Shown here piece by piece: positions 16,260-25,056 of a DNA stretch of 40,540 bases (the stretch's first letter is position 1; each line of letters begins with the position of its first letter). The translations under genes were made by a program, and so were the position numbers. Source of the stretch: an uncultured bacterium (GTDB taxonomy: Bacteria; Verrucomicrobiota; Kiritimatiellia; RFP12; UBA1067); assembly GCA_902779075.1 (NCBI GenBank), contig CACZAK010000071.1, forward strand, positions 1 through 40,540, given 5' to 3'. The notes beneath the pieces were generated by a model. That model saw only the letters and a list, made by a program, of their open reading frames with translations. It made no database searches and had not been told where the DNA came from.

Positions 16260-18580
16260 ACTTCGCAGCACTCCTTCCGGCAATTTCAGAATCACGGCTC
16301 ACCCAGTCGACGAGGTCGTACACGCGCACGACGTTGCCGCCGGCGAAGATGCCGGGCACGCTCGTGGCCATCGCCGCGTCTACCTTCGGTCCGCGCGTCT
16401 TGGGGTCCATCTCCACGCCCGCCGCCTTCGTGAGCTCGTTCTCGGGAATGAGTCCGCACGAAAGTAGCAGCGTGTCGCAGTCAAAATGCATCTCGGTGCC
16501 GGGGATCGGCTTCAGGTTGTCGTCCACCTGGCTCACCTTCACGCCCGTCACGTGCTCGCGGCCCTCGACGTCCGTGACCGTGTGCGAGAGGAGGAGCGGG
16601 ATGTCGTAGTCCTGCAGACACTGCACCACGTTACGCATGAGGCCCGAGCTCTTCTTCATGATCTCGATGCAGGCGAGCACCTTCGCGCCCTGGAACGTGA
16701 GGCGGCGCGCCATGATGAGGCCGATGTCGCCGGAGCCGAGGATCACCACGCGCTTGCCCGGCATGATGCCGTCCATGTTCACGAGACGCTGCACGGTGCC
16801 GGCGGTGTACACGCCCGCCGGACGCGTTCCCGGCGTCATGAGCGCGCCGCGCGGACGCTCCCGGCAGCCCATCGCGAGCACGACGGACTTGGTCTTCACC
16901 TGCTGCATGCCGTAGCGACGGCTCATCGTCGTGATCGTGTGGATTGCGCCCGGGGCGATTTCCATCACCATCGTGCCGCAGCGGATCGGGATCTTGAGGG
17001 AACGCGCCTGGTCGATGTAGCGTTGCGCGTATTCGGGACCTGTCAACTCTTCCTTGAAGCGGTGGAGACCGAAACCGTTGTGGATGCACTGCTGGAGGAT
17101 GCCGCCCGGCGCATCGTCGCGCTCAAGCACGAGCACCTTCTCCGCGCCCGCCTCGCGCGCGGCGACGGCGGCGGCGAGACCCGCAGGCCCCGCGCCGATC
17201 ACGGTCACGTCCCACGTGCCTTCGCCCGTCATCGCGGCGGCCGCGGCCGCCTCGCGCAGTTCGGCGGGCGCAGTCTTGCGCGAGACAAGGAACGCCTCGG
17301 GACGGAGTCCCAGTTCCTCGCCGAGAATCTCGATGAGCTTCGGCGTGCAGAAGCCGCCCTGGCAGCGGCCCATGCCGCTCCGCGTGCGGCGCTTGATGCC
17401 GTCGAGCGTGCGCGCGCCCACGCGACAGCGGATCGCCGCGCGGATTTCGCCTTCGGAGACGGACTCGCACCGGCAGATCACGCGTCCGAACGCAGGATCC
17501 TTCTGGATGAGCGCGGCCAAATCCTCCTTCGCCATCTCGCGCGTCACGGGCCAGTCGCTCACGTCGAGCGAGATGTCCGTCGCGGCCTTGCGCGTGGCGT
17601 CCAGTTTCTCGGCCACGCGCTCCGCGAGCCACGCGCCGATCGCAGGCGCGCTCGTAAGGCCCGGCGACTCCACGCCGAGCGCGTTGAAAAAGCCGGGGGC
17701 ATCCGGCGCCTCGCCGAGTACGAAGTCGCTCACCGTCGTCTCGTGCGCACGGAGTCCGCTGAACTCCGTGATCACCTTGTTGAGCGGCAGGCCGGGATAC
17801 GTGCGACGGGCGCCGGTCTTCGCCTTCTCGAGACCCTCGTACGTGGTCGCCTTGTCCTCCTTGTCGGGGATGTCCTCGGCCGTGGGGCCCACGATCACCG
17901 TCCCGTCCACGGTGGGCGAAACGAGAATGCCCTTGCCCATCTTCGACGGCACCTGGAACATCGTCGCGGAGAAACTGCCCTCCTCGTCGCGGTCGAGCAT
18001 GAGGTACTCGCCGCGGCGCGCCTGGATGTTGTACTTCGTGGCGCTCACGAGGTTGTTGAGTTCGTCGGAGTGGATGCCCGCGCAGTTGATCAGCGTCTTC
18101 GCCGTGAACACGCGGCCGTCCTCGCACGTCACGCGCCACGCGTCGTCCGTCCGTTCAAGAGCGGTCACGCGCGCGTCGAAGATGAACGAGACGCCGTTCG
18201 CCGCCGCGTTCTCCGCCGCGCGGAACGTGAGCTGGTACGGACAGCAGATGCCGCCCGTCGGCGCCCAGAGCGCGGCCACGGCCTCGGGCGACACGTTCGG
18301 TTCGCGCCGACGCAGCTCCGCCTGGTCGATGATCTCCACCGGCACGCCGTTCTTCGCGGCCTTCTCCACGAGGTCCTCGAGGCCTTTGATCTCCTCGCCG
18401 TTGAACGCCAGCACGAGCGAGCCGTTTCGCTTGAACGGCACCTTCAGCTCCTTGCAGGCGTTCTCGAACATCTTGTTGCCCAACACGTTGAACTTCGCCT
18501 TGTTCGTGCCCGGCTTCGCGTCGAAGCCGGCGTGCACGATCGCGCTGTTGGCCTTGGACGATTACGATTACATCATCCAT
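16240..18580 (-). pseudogene. GlpA-like dehydrogenase fused to NAD(FAD) oxidoreductase, N-terminus deleted
   Basis: The readable frame gives a 765-residue fusion: a GlpA-like glycerol-3-phosphate dehydrogenase domain (from HAGFDAKPGT to about 330), a BFD-like [2Fe-2S] domain (VICRCES to GRCQGGFC), and a pyridine nucleotide-disulfide oxidoreductase domain with VIGAGPAGLAAA and GGILQQCIHNGFG. Relatives encode the two enzymes as separate genes next to DUF1667, which is also next here. The true start appears to be ATG 18580, after AAAAAGGA, which opens MDDVIVI. After 22 bases the sequence jumps, out of frame, to codons for SKANSAIVHAGFD. About 40 residues holding the FAD-binding GxGxxG are missing. 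Translation could restart only at GTG 18537, without that motif. Either a recent mutation or an assembly error. Confidence 0.8.
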
Positions 18581-18610
18581 CGGCGTTCCTTTTTGTTGTT
18601 GAACGGCATT

Positions 18611-18639
18611 ATTTAACCACAATTCGGCGTGTAAGTCCA
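18611..18639 (-). promoter_or_regulatory. Possible promoter, TGGACT-17-TTAAAT
   Basis: Minus-strand TGGACT (18634-18639) and TTAAAT (18611-18616), 17 bases apart with a TGG before the -10, precede the GlpA fusion. Moderate match only. Confidence 0.35.
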
Positions 18640-18650
18640 CCGAAAACCAT

Positions 18651-18935
18651 TTACGACCCTAAAACGGCGGCAAGCGCGGATGCGGACACCCCGCGCAGAA
18701 GCAGACGCTTCGTCTTCGACGTTTCCCCTCCCTTGAACACGACCGCGCCCTTCGGTATGCCGAATGCGTCGGCAAGCGTCTCGATCAATTCCTTGTTTGC
18801 CTTGCCGTCAACGGGCGCGCACCGGATGCGCACCTTCACGGCGTCGCCGAGAAGGCCGTCGATCCCAGCCCGTGAGCTGCGCGGCTGGGCCTTCACGTTG
18901 AGGATGATCCCTTCAGGTGTTTCTGTGTAGTACAT
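18651..18935 (-). CDS. DUF167 (YggU-like) protein
   Basis: The 94-residue protein matches the DUF167 family: ILNVKAQPRSSRAG at the start, then VKVRIRCAPVDGKANKELIE, then FKGGETSKTKRLLLRG. The family is small and soluble, with unknown function. It follows the DPM1-like glycosyltransferase and precedes the GlpA fusion on the same strand. Confidence 0.92.
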   Translation of the reverse strand: MYYTETPEGIILNVKAQPRSSRAGIDGLLGDAVKVRIRCAPVDGKANKELIETLADAFGIPKGAVVFKGGETSKTKRLLLRGVSASALAAVLGS

Positions 18936-18956
18936 GGCGTTTCAGGTTAAGCGTTT

Positions 18957-19655
18957 TCAATGGAACAGCGTGCCCCAGAGGGCGAGCTGAGTGCGGAAAG
19001 TGTCACGGAGCGGACGATAGTGCGAGGCCGCGTTACCGTCGAGGTAGATCGTGCGCACGGACACCTCACGCGGCGGCGTGGGATGCCGACGCGCATCGGC
19101 CAACATTCGAATCTCGTACTCGTAACGGTCGCCGGGAATCGCGAGGAGACGCGGCAGCAGCGCCGCTGGGATTCCCCGCAGGCCCGTCTGCGTGTCGCTC
19201 ACCGAAAGCCCCGTGATGAGATGGAACAGCCCGCGCGTCCAGAAATTGCCAAGCCGACTGCGGAACGGCACGTCGCCCGCGAACGACCGCACGCCGAGGA
19301 CGAGTCCTCCATTGGGTTCGCGCGCGAGTTCCTCCGCCACGCGCCGCACATCCTCCGGATCATGCTGCCCGTCGCCGTCCACCGTCACGACGCCTACCAT
19401 ACGCGGCAGGTTCTCCCGCACCCATGCGAACGCGGTACGGAGCGCCGCGCCCTTCCCTCGGTTATTCTCGTGTATGAGCACTGCATCCACATCTCCACGC
19501 ACATCATCAAACGCCGATTGTCCGCGCGCAGAGCCATCGTCCACCACTACGATGTGCGCGAAATCAGCACGGAGCCGCCGGACTAGCGACGGGAAACGAG
19601 CCTCGTCTGGATCGCATACTGGAATAACAAGCGCGATGCAATCACATGCCGTCAC
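18957..19655 (-). CDS. Family 2 glycosyltransferase, DPM1/DPG-synthase-like
   Basis: The 232-residue enzyme resembles polyprenyl-phosphate sugar transferases, which load mannose or glucose onto a lipid carrier. It has ALVIPVCD, VVVDDGSARGQ, the NNRGKGAALRTAF helix, the metal site VDGDGQHDPED, and SVSDTQTGLRG in the acceptor region. It lacks the C-terminal membrane helices of some relatives. GTG at 19655 is chosen because GGGAG lies 9 bases before it; the frame also contains TTG two codons earlier. Confidence 0.88.
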   Translation of the reverse strand: MTACDCIALVIPVCDPDEARFPSLVRRLRADFAHIVVVDDGSARGQSAFDDVRGDVDAVLIHENNRGKGAALRTAFAWVRENLPRMVGVVTVDGDGQHDPEDVRRVAEELAREPNGGLVLGVRSFAGDVPFRSRLGNFWTRGLFHLITGLSVSDTQTGLRGIPAALLPRLLAIPGDRYEYEIRMLADARRHPTPPREVSVRTIYLDGNAASHYRPLRDTFRTQLALWGTLFH

Positions 19656-19677
19656 GTGCAAAGTCTCCCGACAGAAG

Positions 19678-22440
19678 CTATTTTTTCCGGGCGGCGCGAT
19701 TGACTAGGTAGACGATGCCCATGTACGGAATACCCGAATGGTGCGTGAGACCGATCTCGCACGTGCGGCTGTTGCTGTAACCCATAGTGGCACCCGCCTC
19801 TGCGATGCGCGCACGGAGCTTGCGCAGCGCCCAGGCGTTGAGTTCCGGGTTCGTGAAGCCCTTGTCGCCCGCAAAGGCGCAGCAGCCGATCTCCTCCGGC
19901 AGCACAGCCTTTCGCGCGCACGTGCGCGCCACCTTGAGGAGCGTGTCCACGAGACCCATCTTCCGCGTCGTGCAAGTCGCATGTACCGCCACGCAGGCAT
20001 CGACCGGCTCGATCTCCACGCGGTCCAGCACGAACTTGTCGATGAACTCCACTGGCTCGTAGAGCTTGAGGCCCGTGATCTTTTCGCGCATCCGGTGGAG
20101 ACACGGACTCTGGTCGCACAGAATCGGCCAGCGGCCGTCTTCAGACGCTTCACGCAGAGCGGTCTCCAGTTCGGCGGTTTTCGCATCCGCCACGTCCGGC
20201 ATGCCCTTCGACTCCCAGGTCATCCCGCAGCAGAGGTTCTTGAGGTTCTTCGGGAACACGACCTCATAGCCCGCCTTCCCAAGCAGCTCCACCGTTTCGT
20301 CCACGAGCGGACGCTGCACGGGATCGCCCTTCGCCGGTCCCATCCGCTGATTGATGCAGCTCGGGAAGTAGACGACCTTCTCGGCCGCAGGAGTGGGTTG
20401 CACCTTGATCGACTTGATGCGCGCACGGTGCGGCATCGCCGGCGTCCAGAGCGGAACGAGTCCGAACGAGCCGCGGTGGATCGCCTTGCAGATGATCGAC
20501 ATCGCCTTGTTGCCGAGGACGGCTTGTCCGCACGCCGCCAAGCCGAGCATCGCCGAGACGCCTCCTGCAACGACATTGAGGTGGTCGGCGGCGAACTTCC
20601 CCATGCGGCGCGCAAGCGCGCCGTGCGCGCGTTCGCGCACGACGTGAATGTATTCACCCACGTTAATCTTCACAGGACAACTCGTGGAGCATAGTCCGTC
20701 GCCCGCGCAGAGCGCGTCGCCGAGTTTGCGGAAGTCGCGTGCGAGGCGCTTGGACGCGCGCCGGGCTGCGGGATCCGTCTTGCCTGCCTCTGCGAGACGC
20801 GCGATCTCGCGGCTCACCACGATGCGCTGTCGCGAGGAGAGCGCGTAGCCGCACGCGACGCAGTTCACCTCGCAGAAACCGCACTCGATACAGCGATCCA
20901 CGAGCGGATGAATTCGCGGTAGCGGCTTGAGGCCGGAGATGTGGCACTGCGGATCGTCGTTGAAGATCACGCCGGGGTTGAAGAGGTTGTCCGGATCGAA
21001 GAGCGCCTTCACGTCCTTCATCAACTGGTACGCCTTGTCGCCCCACTCCACGCGCACGAACGGCGCCATGTTGCGTCCTGTGCCGTGTTCGGCCTTGAGC
21101 GAACCCTGGTATTTCTCCGTGACGAGCTTCACCACGGCGCGCATCATGTTGTCGTACTGCGCCACGACCTCGGGGGTGTCGAAGCGCTGGTTGAGGATGA
21201 AGTGCCAGTTGCCCTCGAGGGCGTGTCCGTAGATAACGGCGTCGGGATAGCCGTGGTCCTTGAACAGCTGTTGCAAGTCGTCCGTGAATTCCGCGAGACG
21301 CGGCACGGGTACGGCCACATCTTCAATGAGGCAGGTGGTGCCGATCTCGCGCGTACCGCCTACGGCCGGGAAGATGCCGCTGCGCATGGCCCACCACTTG
21401 CCCGTCACGGCCGGATCACCCGTGAAGACCGCAGGCGTGCAGAGCGTGAGCGAGGACAGTACCGACTCCAGCTTCCGGCGCTTCTCGGCGACTTCCTCGG
21501 GCGTGCCCTCTGTCATCACGAGCACGGCGCCCGCTTCCTCGGGCAGGCCCGCGAGTTCCGGGAAATCCTTCTCGACGGTGTGCATCGCCTTGCGGTCGAA
21601 GAACTCGGCCGCCGTGAGCGCGCCCGTCGCCTTCATCGCGGCCACGGCCTCGCATGCGGCGTGCGTGGTGGGGAAGAGCAACAGCGCGGACTCGCTTGCG
21701 GGCGCGATCTTCCCCGTGCGGAACGTCGCCTCGGCGAGGAACAGGAGCGTCCCCTCGCTGCCGGGGATGAGGCGCGTGATGATCTCGAACGGGTCCTCGC
21801 ATTCGGCGAACGGCAGGATCGTGAGACCCGTCACGTTTTTGATCGAATACTTGCGGAGGATGAGATCCTTCAACTCGGGGTCGCCCTGCACGCGGTCGCG
21901 TAGCGCACAGAGGCGCTTCATGAAATCGGGATGGGACACGGCGAACGCGCTGCGCGACTCCGCGTCGCCCGTGTCGAGCACCGTGCCGTCCGCGAACACT
22001 ACCTTGGCGGAAAGGATCGTGCGCTCAGCGTTCGCGTGCGTACCGCAGCTCATGCCGGAGGCGTTGTTGAGCGTGATGCCTCCCACCATCGCGCTGTTGA
22101 CGGACGCGGGGTCGGGGAGGAACTTGTAGCCGTAGGGCTTCAGGATTGCGTTCACGCGTCCGCCCACCACGCCCGGCTGCACGCGGATGCGCGCGCCGCC
22201 GTCGAGCACCTCGTAACCTTCCCACTTCTTGCCGCACACCACGAGCAAGGAGTCTGTGATGGCCTGTCCCGAAAGCGACGTCCCCGCCGCGCGGAAAGTG
22301 ATGTGCTTCCCTTCGCGCTTCGCACGCCGCACGATGTCCACGACCTCCGCGACGTTCGCGGGCATCAGCACTTCCTCGGGGATGAGGCGGTAGAATCCCG
22401 CGTCCGTTCCCCACGCCAGCCGTTCTATGAATTTTTGCAT
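19678..22440 (-). CDS. FAD- and Fe-S-containing D-lactate/glycolate dehydrogenase-type protein
   Basis: The 920-residue protein combines a FAD-binding_4 domain (HITFRAAGTSLSGQA near residue 50), a FAD-oxidase C-terminal domain (EHGTGRNMAP and ALFDPDNLFNPGVIF), two [4Fe-4S] sites (CIECGFCEVNC and a C-x5-C-x3-CP motif), and a C-terminal cysteine-rich CCG region (NLCCGMTWESKG and IGCCAFAGDKG). This is the one-chain layout of GlcD/GlcF-like D-2-hydroxyacid dehydrogenases that feed electrons to the respiratory chain. Substrate cannot be set. I take ATG 22440; an ATG at 22458 would lie upstream of the -10 element TATACT. The gap from -10 to ATG is 6 bases, so the message is probably leaderless. Confidence 0.9.
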   Translation of the reverse strand: MQKFIERLAWGTDAGFYRLIPEEVLMPANVAEVVDIVRRAKREGKHITFRAAGTSLSGQAITDSLLVVCGKKWEGYEVLDGGARIRVQPGVVGGRVNAILKPYGYKFLPDPASVNSAMVGGITLNNASGMSCGTHANAERTILSAKVVFADGTVLDTGDAESRSAFAVSHPDFMKRLCALRDRVQGDPELKDLILRKYSIKNVTGLTILPFAECEDPFEIITRLIPGSEGTLLFLAEATFRTGKIAPASESALLLFPTTHAACEAVAAMKATGALTAAEFFDRKAMHTVEKDFPELAGLPEEAGAVLVMTEGTPEEVAEKRRKLESVLSSLTLCTPAVFTGDPAVTGKWWAMRSGIFPAVGGTREIGTTCLIEDVAVPVPRLAEFTDDLQQLFKDHGYPDAVIYGHALEGNWHFILNQRFDTPEVVAQYDNMMRAVVKLVTEKYQGSLKAEHGTGRNMAPFVRVEWGDKAYQLMKDVKALFDPDNLFNPGVIFNDDPQCHISGLKPLPRIHPLVDRCIECGFCEVNCVACGYALSSRQRIVVSREIARLAEAGKTDPAARRASKRLARDFRKLGDALCAGDGLCSTSCPVKINVGEYIHVVRERAHGALARRMGKFAADHLNVVAGGVSAMLGLAACGQAVLGNKAMSIICKAIHRGSFGLVPLWTPAMPHRARIKSIKVQPTPAAEKVVYFPSCINQRMGPAKGDPVQRPLVDETVELLGKAGYEVVFPKNLKNLCCGMTWESKGMPDVADAKTAELETALREASEDGRWPILCDQSPCLHRMREKITGLKLYEPVEFIDKFVLDRVEIEPVDACVAVHATCTTRKMGLVDTLLKVARTCARKAVLPEEIGCCAFAGDKGFTNPELNAWALRKLRARIAEAGATMGYSNSRTCEIGLTHHSGIPYMGIVYLVNRAARKK

Positions 22441-22446
22441 GGTCAC

Positions 22447-22455
22447 AGTATACCA
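22447..22455 (-). promoter_or_regulatory. Extended -10 promoter (TGGTATACT), 6 bases before the start codon
   Basis: TGG followed by TATACT on the minus strand lies 6 bases before ATG 22440. Transcription would begin at or next to the A of the ATG. No -35 match was found. Confidence 0.45.
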
Positions 22456-22476
22456 CATTTTCGCGGCGCCACCGCA

Positions 22477-23589
22477 TCAGCGCGGGTTCTTGAACGCGAA
22501 GAATAGCGGACGGTATATGCCGTCGCGGCGGGCGACTTCCTCCAGCCTGCCTGTCTTCGCGTCGTATGCGTAGCTTGCCACGCACCAGCTCTCCTTCAAT
22601 CCTGCCAGGATGAACTTGCCGCCTGGCATGAACTGGAAGTCACGCGGGAAGCGTCCGCCGAGCTTCGTGTTGGCGAGCCAGTCGAGCCGACCAGAGTCGG
22701 CATCCACGTTGAATACGGTGATGGAATCGTGGCCGCGGTTCGAGCAGAGCACCTGCGAACCGTCCTCGGAGAGGTGGATCGCCGCCGCCTTGCTGTCGCA
22801 GGTTTCCCCTTCCGGCAGAATGCTGCGCTTTTCGATGAACTCAAAACCCTCGCCCGTGTAGCGAAAGCTCGCAACGAGGTTGTACAGCTCGAAGACCACG
22901 AAGGCCAAACGCCCGTTCGGGTGGAACACGATGTGGCGCGGTCCCGCACCAGGTGCGATGGCTCGCGTGTCGATGGACGCCGACGGCACCTCCTTCAAGC
23001 CCTGCGCGCGGTTCGGGAAGTCGTATGCGACGACCTTGTCGAGAGCGAGGTCAACAACGAGCAGGAACTTCCCGTCCGGCGTCACAATGGAGCAGTGCGC
23101 GTGGGCGGAGTCCTGCCGCGGCTTGTTCGGACCTTCGCCGAAGTGCTTCACCTGAAAGAGCGGGTTCACGGACTCCGGCGCTGGCGCGGCGCAGGCGGGG
23201 TCGAGGGAACCGTCTTCCATGATGTTTGCATAGCCCGCCGTGCCGCATGAATACTCGGCATATACAAGCGCCTTCTCAGAAGGGTCTAGCGACACGTGGC
23301 ATGGGATCGTCCAACCCGTGCGGATTTCGTTTATGAACTCAAGACCATCGCCCTTCACAGCGAACGCGGCCACGCCGCCATTGCGCTTTTCCGGACCGAA
23401 CGAGGGCCGTCCGAGGACGGTGTAGAGGCGCGTGCAGCTGCGGTTGAGCGCCATGTAGATGGGGCTTTCGAAGGTGTTCAGTACGCTGATGGGACGGAAC
23501 TCCCCCGTCTCCGCATCCGACTCTAAGATGTGTACGCCGTCCGCATGGTCTGGGGCCGTGTAGCTACCGACGTATGTGATGTATTTCAT
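22477..23589 (-). CDS. pgl: Lactonase family protein (6-phosphogluconolactonase-like beta-propeller)
   Basis: The 370-residue protein matches the seven-bladed Pgl/YbhE lactonase family. Repeated blade motifs are seen, such as SPIYMALNRSCTRLYTV, GPRHIVFHPNGRLAFVV and FPRDFQFMPGGKFILAG, and CSIVTPDGKFLLVVDLALDKV is typical. It would hydrolyse 6-phosphogluconolactone or a related sugar lactone. AAAGGAG lies about 7 bases before the ATG. It sits 24 bases downstream of the Tat oxidoreductase, a combination that suggests oxidation of a sugar followed by lactone opening; the two would act in different compartments unless the lactone crosses the membrane. Confidence 0.88.
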   Translation of the reverse strand: MKYITYVGSYTAPDHADGVHILESDAETGEFRPISVLNTFESPIYMALNRSCTRLYTVLGRPSFGPEKRNGGVAAFAVKGDGLEFINEIRTGWTIPCHVSLDPSEKALVYAEYSCGTAGYANIMEDGSLDPACAAPAPESVNPLFQVKHFGEGPNKPRQDSAHAHCSIVTPDGKFLLVVDLALDKVVAYDFPNRAQGLKEVPSASIDTRAIAPGAGPRHIVFHPNGRLAFVVFELYNLVASFRYTGEGFEFIEKRSILPEGETCDSKAAAIHLSEDGSQVLCSNRGHDSITVFNVDADSGRLDWLANTKLGGRFPRDFQFMPGGKFILAGLKESWCVASYAYDAKTGRLEEVARRDGIYRPLFFAFKNPR

Positions 23590-23613
23590 TTTCCCTTCTC
23601 CTTTAAAACTTTC

Positions 23614-25056
23614 TCACCATCCCGCTAGGCGGGGAAGGTGCAGCCGTGCATTGGCTGCGCTGCTGTTGGCGAATCGGCGCGCCTTCGCGTCCCACGTGAG
23701 CAACTTGCCGGGATCGAACAGCGCGGCGACGCCCGTGAGCGAACACTGCGTCATCGCGCCCGCGTATACGAAGTCGCTCCCGACGGGCTTGCCGCCCTTG
23801 ACCGCCGCGATGAATTCGTTGTACGGCTTCGCGTCCGGACTCTTCCCCGGCACGCGCGGATACTTCTGCTTGGGGCATCCGCCGTCGGCTCGAAGTTTCG
23901 CGAGCGTAGTATCGGGCAGCATCCGCAGGTAGTTCGCGCCGTGGTGTCCATACTCGATCACGCCGCGCGTGCCGTAGACAAACGCGCCGTTCGTCATGTT
24001 GTCGCGCCGCTCACGCGCTTCCTTTGAATTGTGTGGCGGATAGAACTTCATGTCGTCCCTGTAGCTAGGCGGCACCGGCACGTCCTTGCAGGCGTCGCCG
24101 TCGAACCACACGAGCTTGAACGGCTTGCCGTCGCGCTTGACGTACTCAAATGTCGTCTTCACGCCCTTCGGAAACGTGAGACCGTGGCGCTCGGGCGTCC
24201 AGCTGCCCACTACCTCCGCCTTGACGGTCTTCGGCAGTCCCAGTCCGAATGTCCAGAAAAGCGGATCCATCAGGTGGCAACTCCAGTCGCCGAGCGTGTT
24301 CGTGCCGTACATCGTCCAGAAGCGCCACACGCCAGGAAGGAACTTCGGGAAGTACGGACGGTGCGGAACCGGTCCCTGCCACTGTTCCCAGTTGAGTTCC
24401 TTCGGCACTTCCCACTTCTTCTTCATGTCGCCCAGCTCATCCATGAAGGAGTACCTCGCCGGACACCAGATGTGCGCCTCCGTCACTTCGCCGATCAACC
24501 CAGCCTCGACCCATTCGCGGAAGTCGCGGATCGTATCGTATGCGTGTCCTTGGTTCATTGCCTGCGTGACAAGACGCGGATGCTTCTTCGCCTCGGCGAG
24601 CATGGCATCCATCTCATGGAAGCTCTGCGCGAGTGGCTTCTCGCACTGCACGTGCTTGCCGCGCTTCAGGCACTCGATCGCCATGGTGGCGTGCCAGTGG
24701 TCGGGAACGCCCACCAGCACGGCGTCGATGTCCTTGTCATGCTTGTCGAGCATTTCCCTGTAGAACGTGTAGAACGGCGCGTTCGGACGTTTCCTGCGCT
24801 GGTGCTGACAGCGGCGCGTGTCAACGTCGCAAAGCGCGACGATCCTTGCTCCGGCATGTTCGAGCCCGTCGATGTCGGCGGAGGCGCGTCCTCCGGCGCC
24901 GATGGCCGCCACGTTCACCGTCTCGCTCGGCGGCGTCGCGCCGCTGCCCGCGATCAGGCGCCGCGGCAGCACCATAAACGCAGACGCCCCACCGGCGGCT
25001 TTGAGGAAGCCTCTCCGGTTACTAACAAGCGCCCGACAGCAATTATTCTTCTTCAT
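23614..25056 (-). CDS. Tat-exported Gfo/Idh/MocA oxidoreductase
   Basis: The 480-residue protein has a Tat signal with R14-R15 (NRRGFLKAAG) and a hydrophobic stretch to about residue 37. Next comes the nucleotide-binding motif GAGGRAS (53-59), and the active-site E139-K140-P141 is conserved, as is the NTLGDWSCHLMDP loop with the expected histidine. The family oxidises or epimerises sugars and glycosides with NAD; Tat export implies a pre-bound cofactor in the periplasm. The coding region overlaps the end of recD by 14 bases, yet it has its own strong AAGGAG 8 bases before the ATG. Its substrate is unknown; being read through from recBCD looks incidental. Confidence 0.9.
   Translation of the reverse strand: MKKNNCCRALVSNRRGFLKAAGGASAFMVLPRRLIAGSGATPPSETVNVAAIGAGGRASADIDGLEHAGARIVALCDVDTRRCQHQRRKRPNAPFYTFYREMLDKHDKDIDAVLVGVPDHWHATMAIECLKRGKHVQCEKPLAQSFHEMDAMLAEAKKHPRLVTQAMNQGHAYDTIRDFREWVEAGLIGEVTEAHIWCPARYSFMDELGDMKKKWEVPKELNWEQWQGPVPHRPYFPKFLPGVWRFWTMYGTNTLGDWSCHLMDPLFWTFGLGLPKTVKAEVVGSWTPERHGLTFPKGVKTTFEYVKRDGKPFKLVWFDGDACKDVPVPPSYRDDMKFYPPHNSKEARERRDNMTNGAFVYGTRGVIEYGHHGANYLRMLPDTTLAKLRADGGCPKQKYPRVPGKSPDAKPYNEFIAAVKGGKPVGSDFVYAGAMTQCSLTGVAALFDPGKLLTWDAKARRFANSSAANARLHLPRLAGW

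Noticed and set aside
16486..18930. Very long open frame on the plus strand opposite the GlpA fusion (over 800 codons)
   Set aside because: It is antisense to a gene with clear domains; the product is rich in R, H and A as expected for the mirror of GC-biased codons, and it has no recognisable motif.
22441..22458. Upstream start MWYTVT for the FAD/Fe-S dehydrogenase
   Set aside because: It would lie upstream of the -10 element; ATG 22440 fits the family N-terminus.
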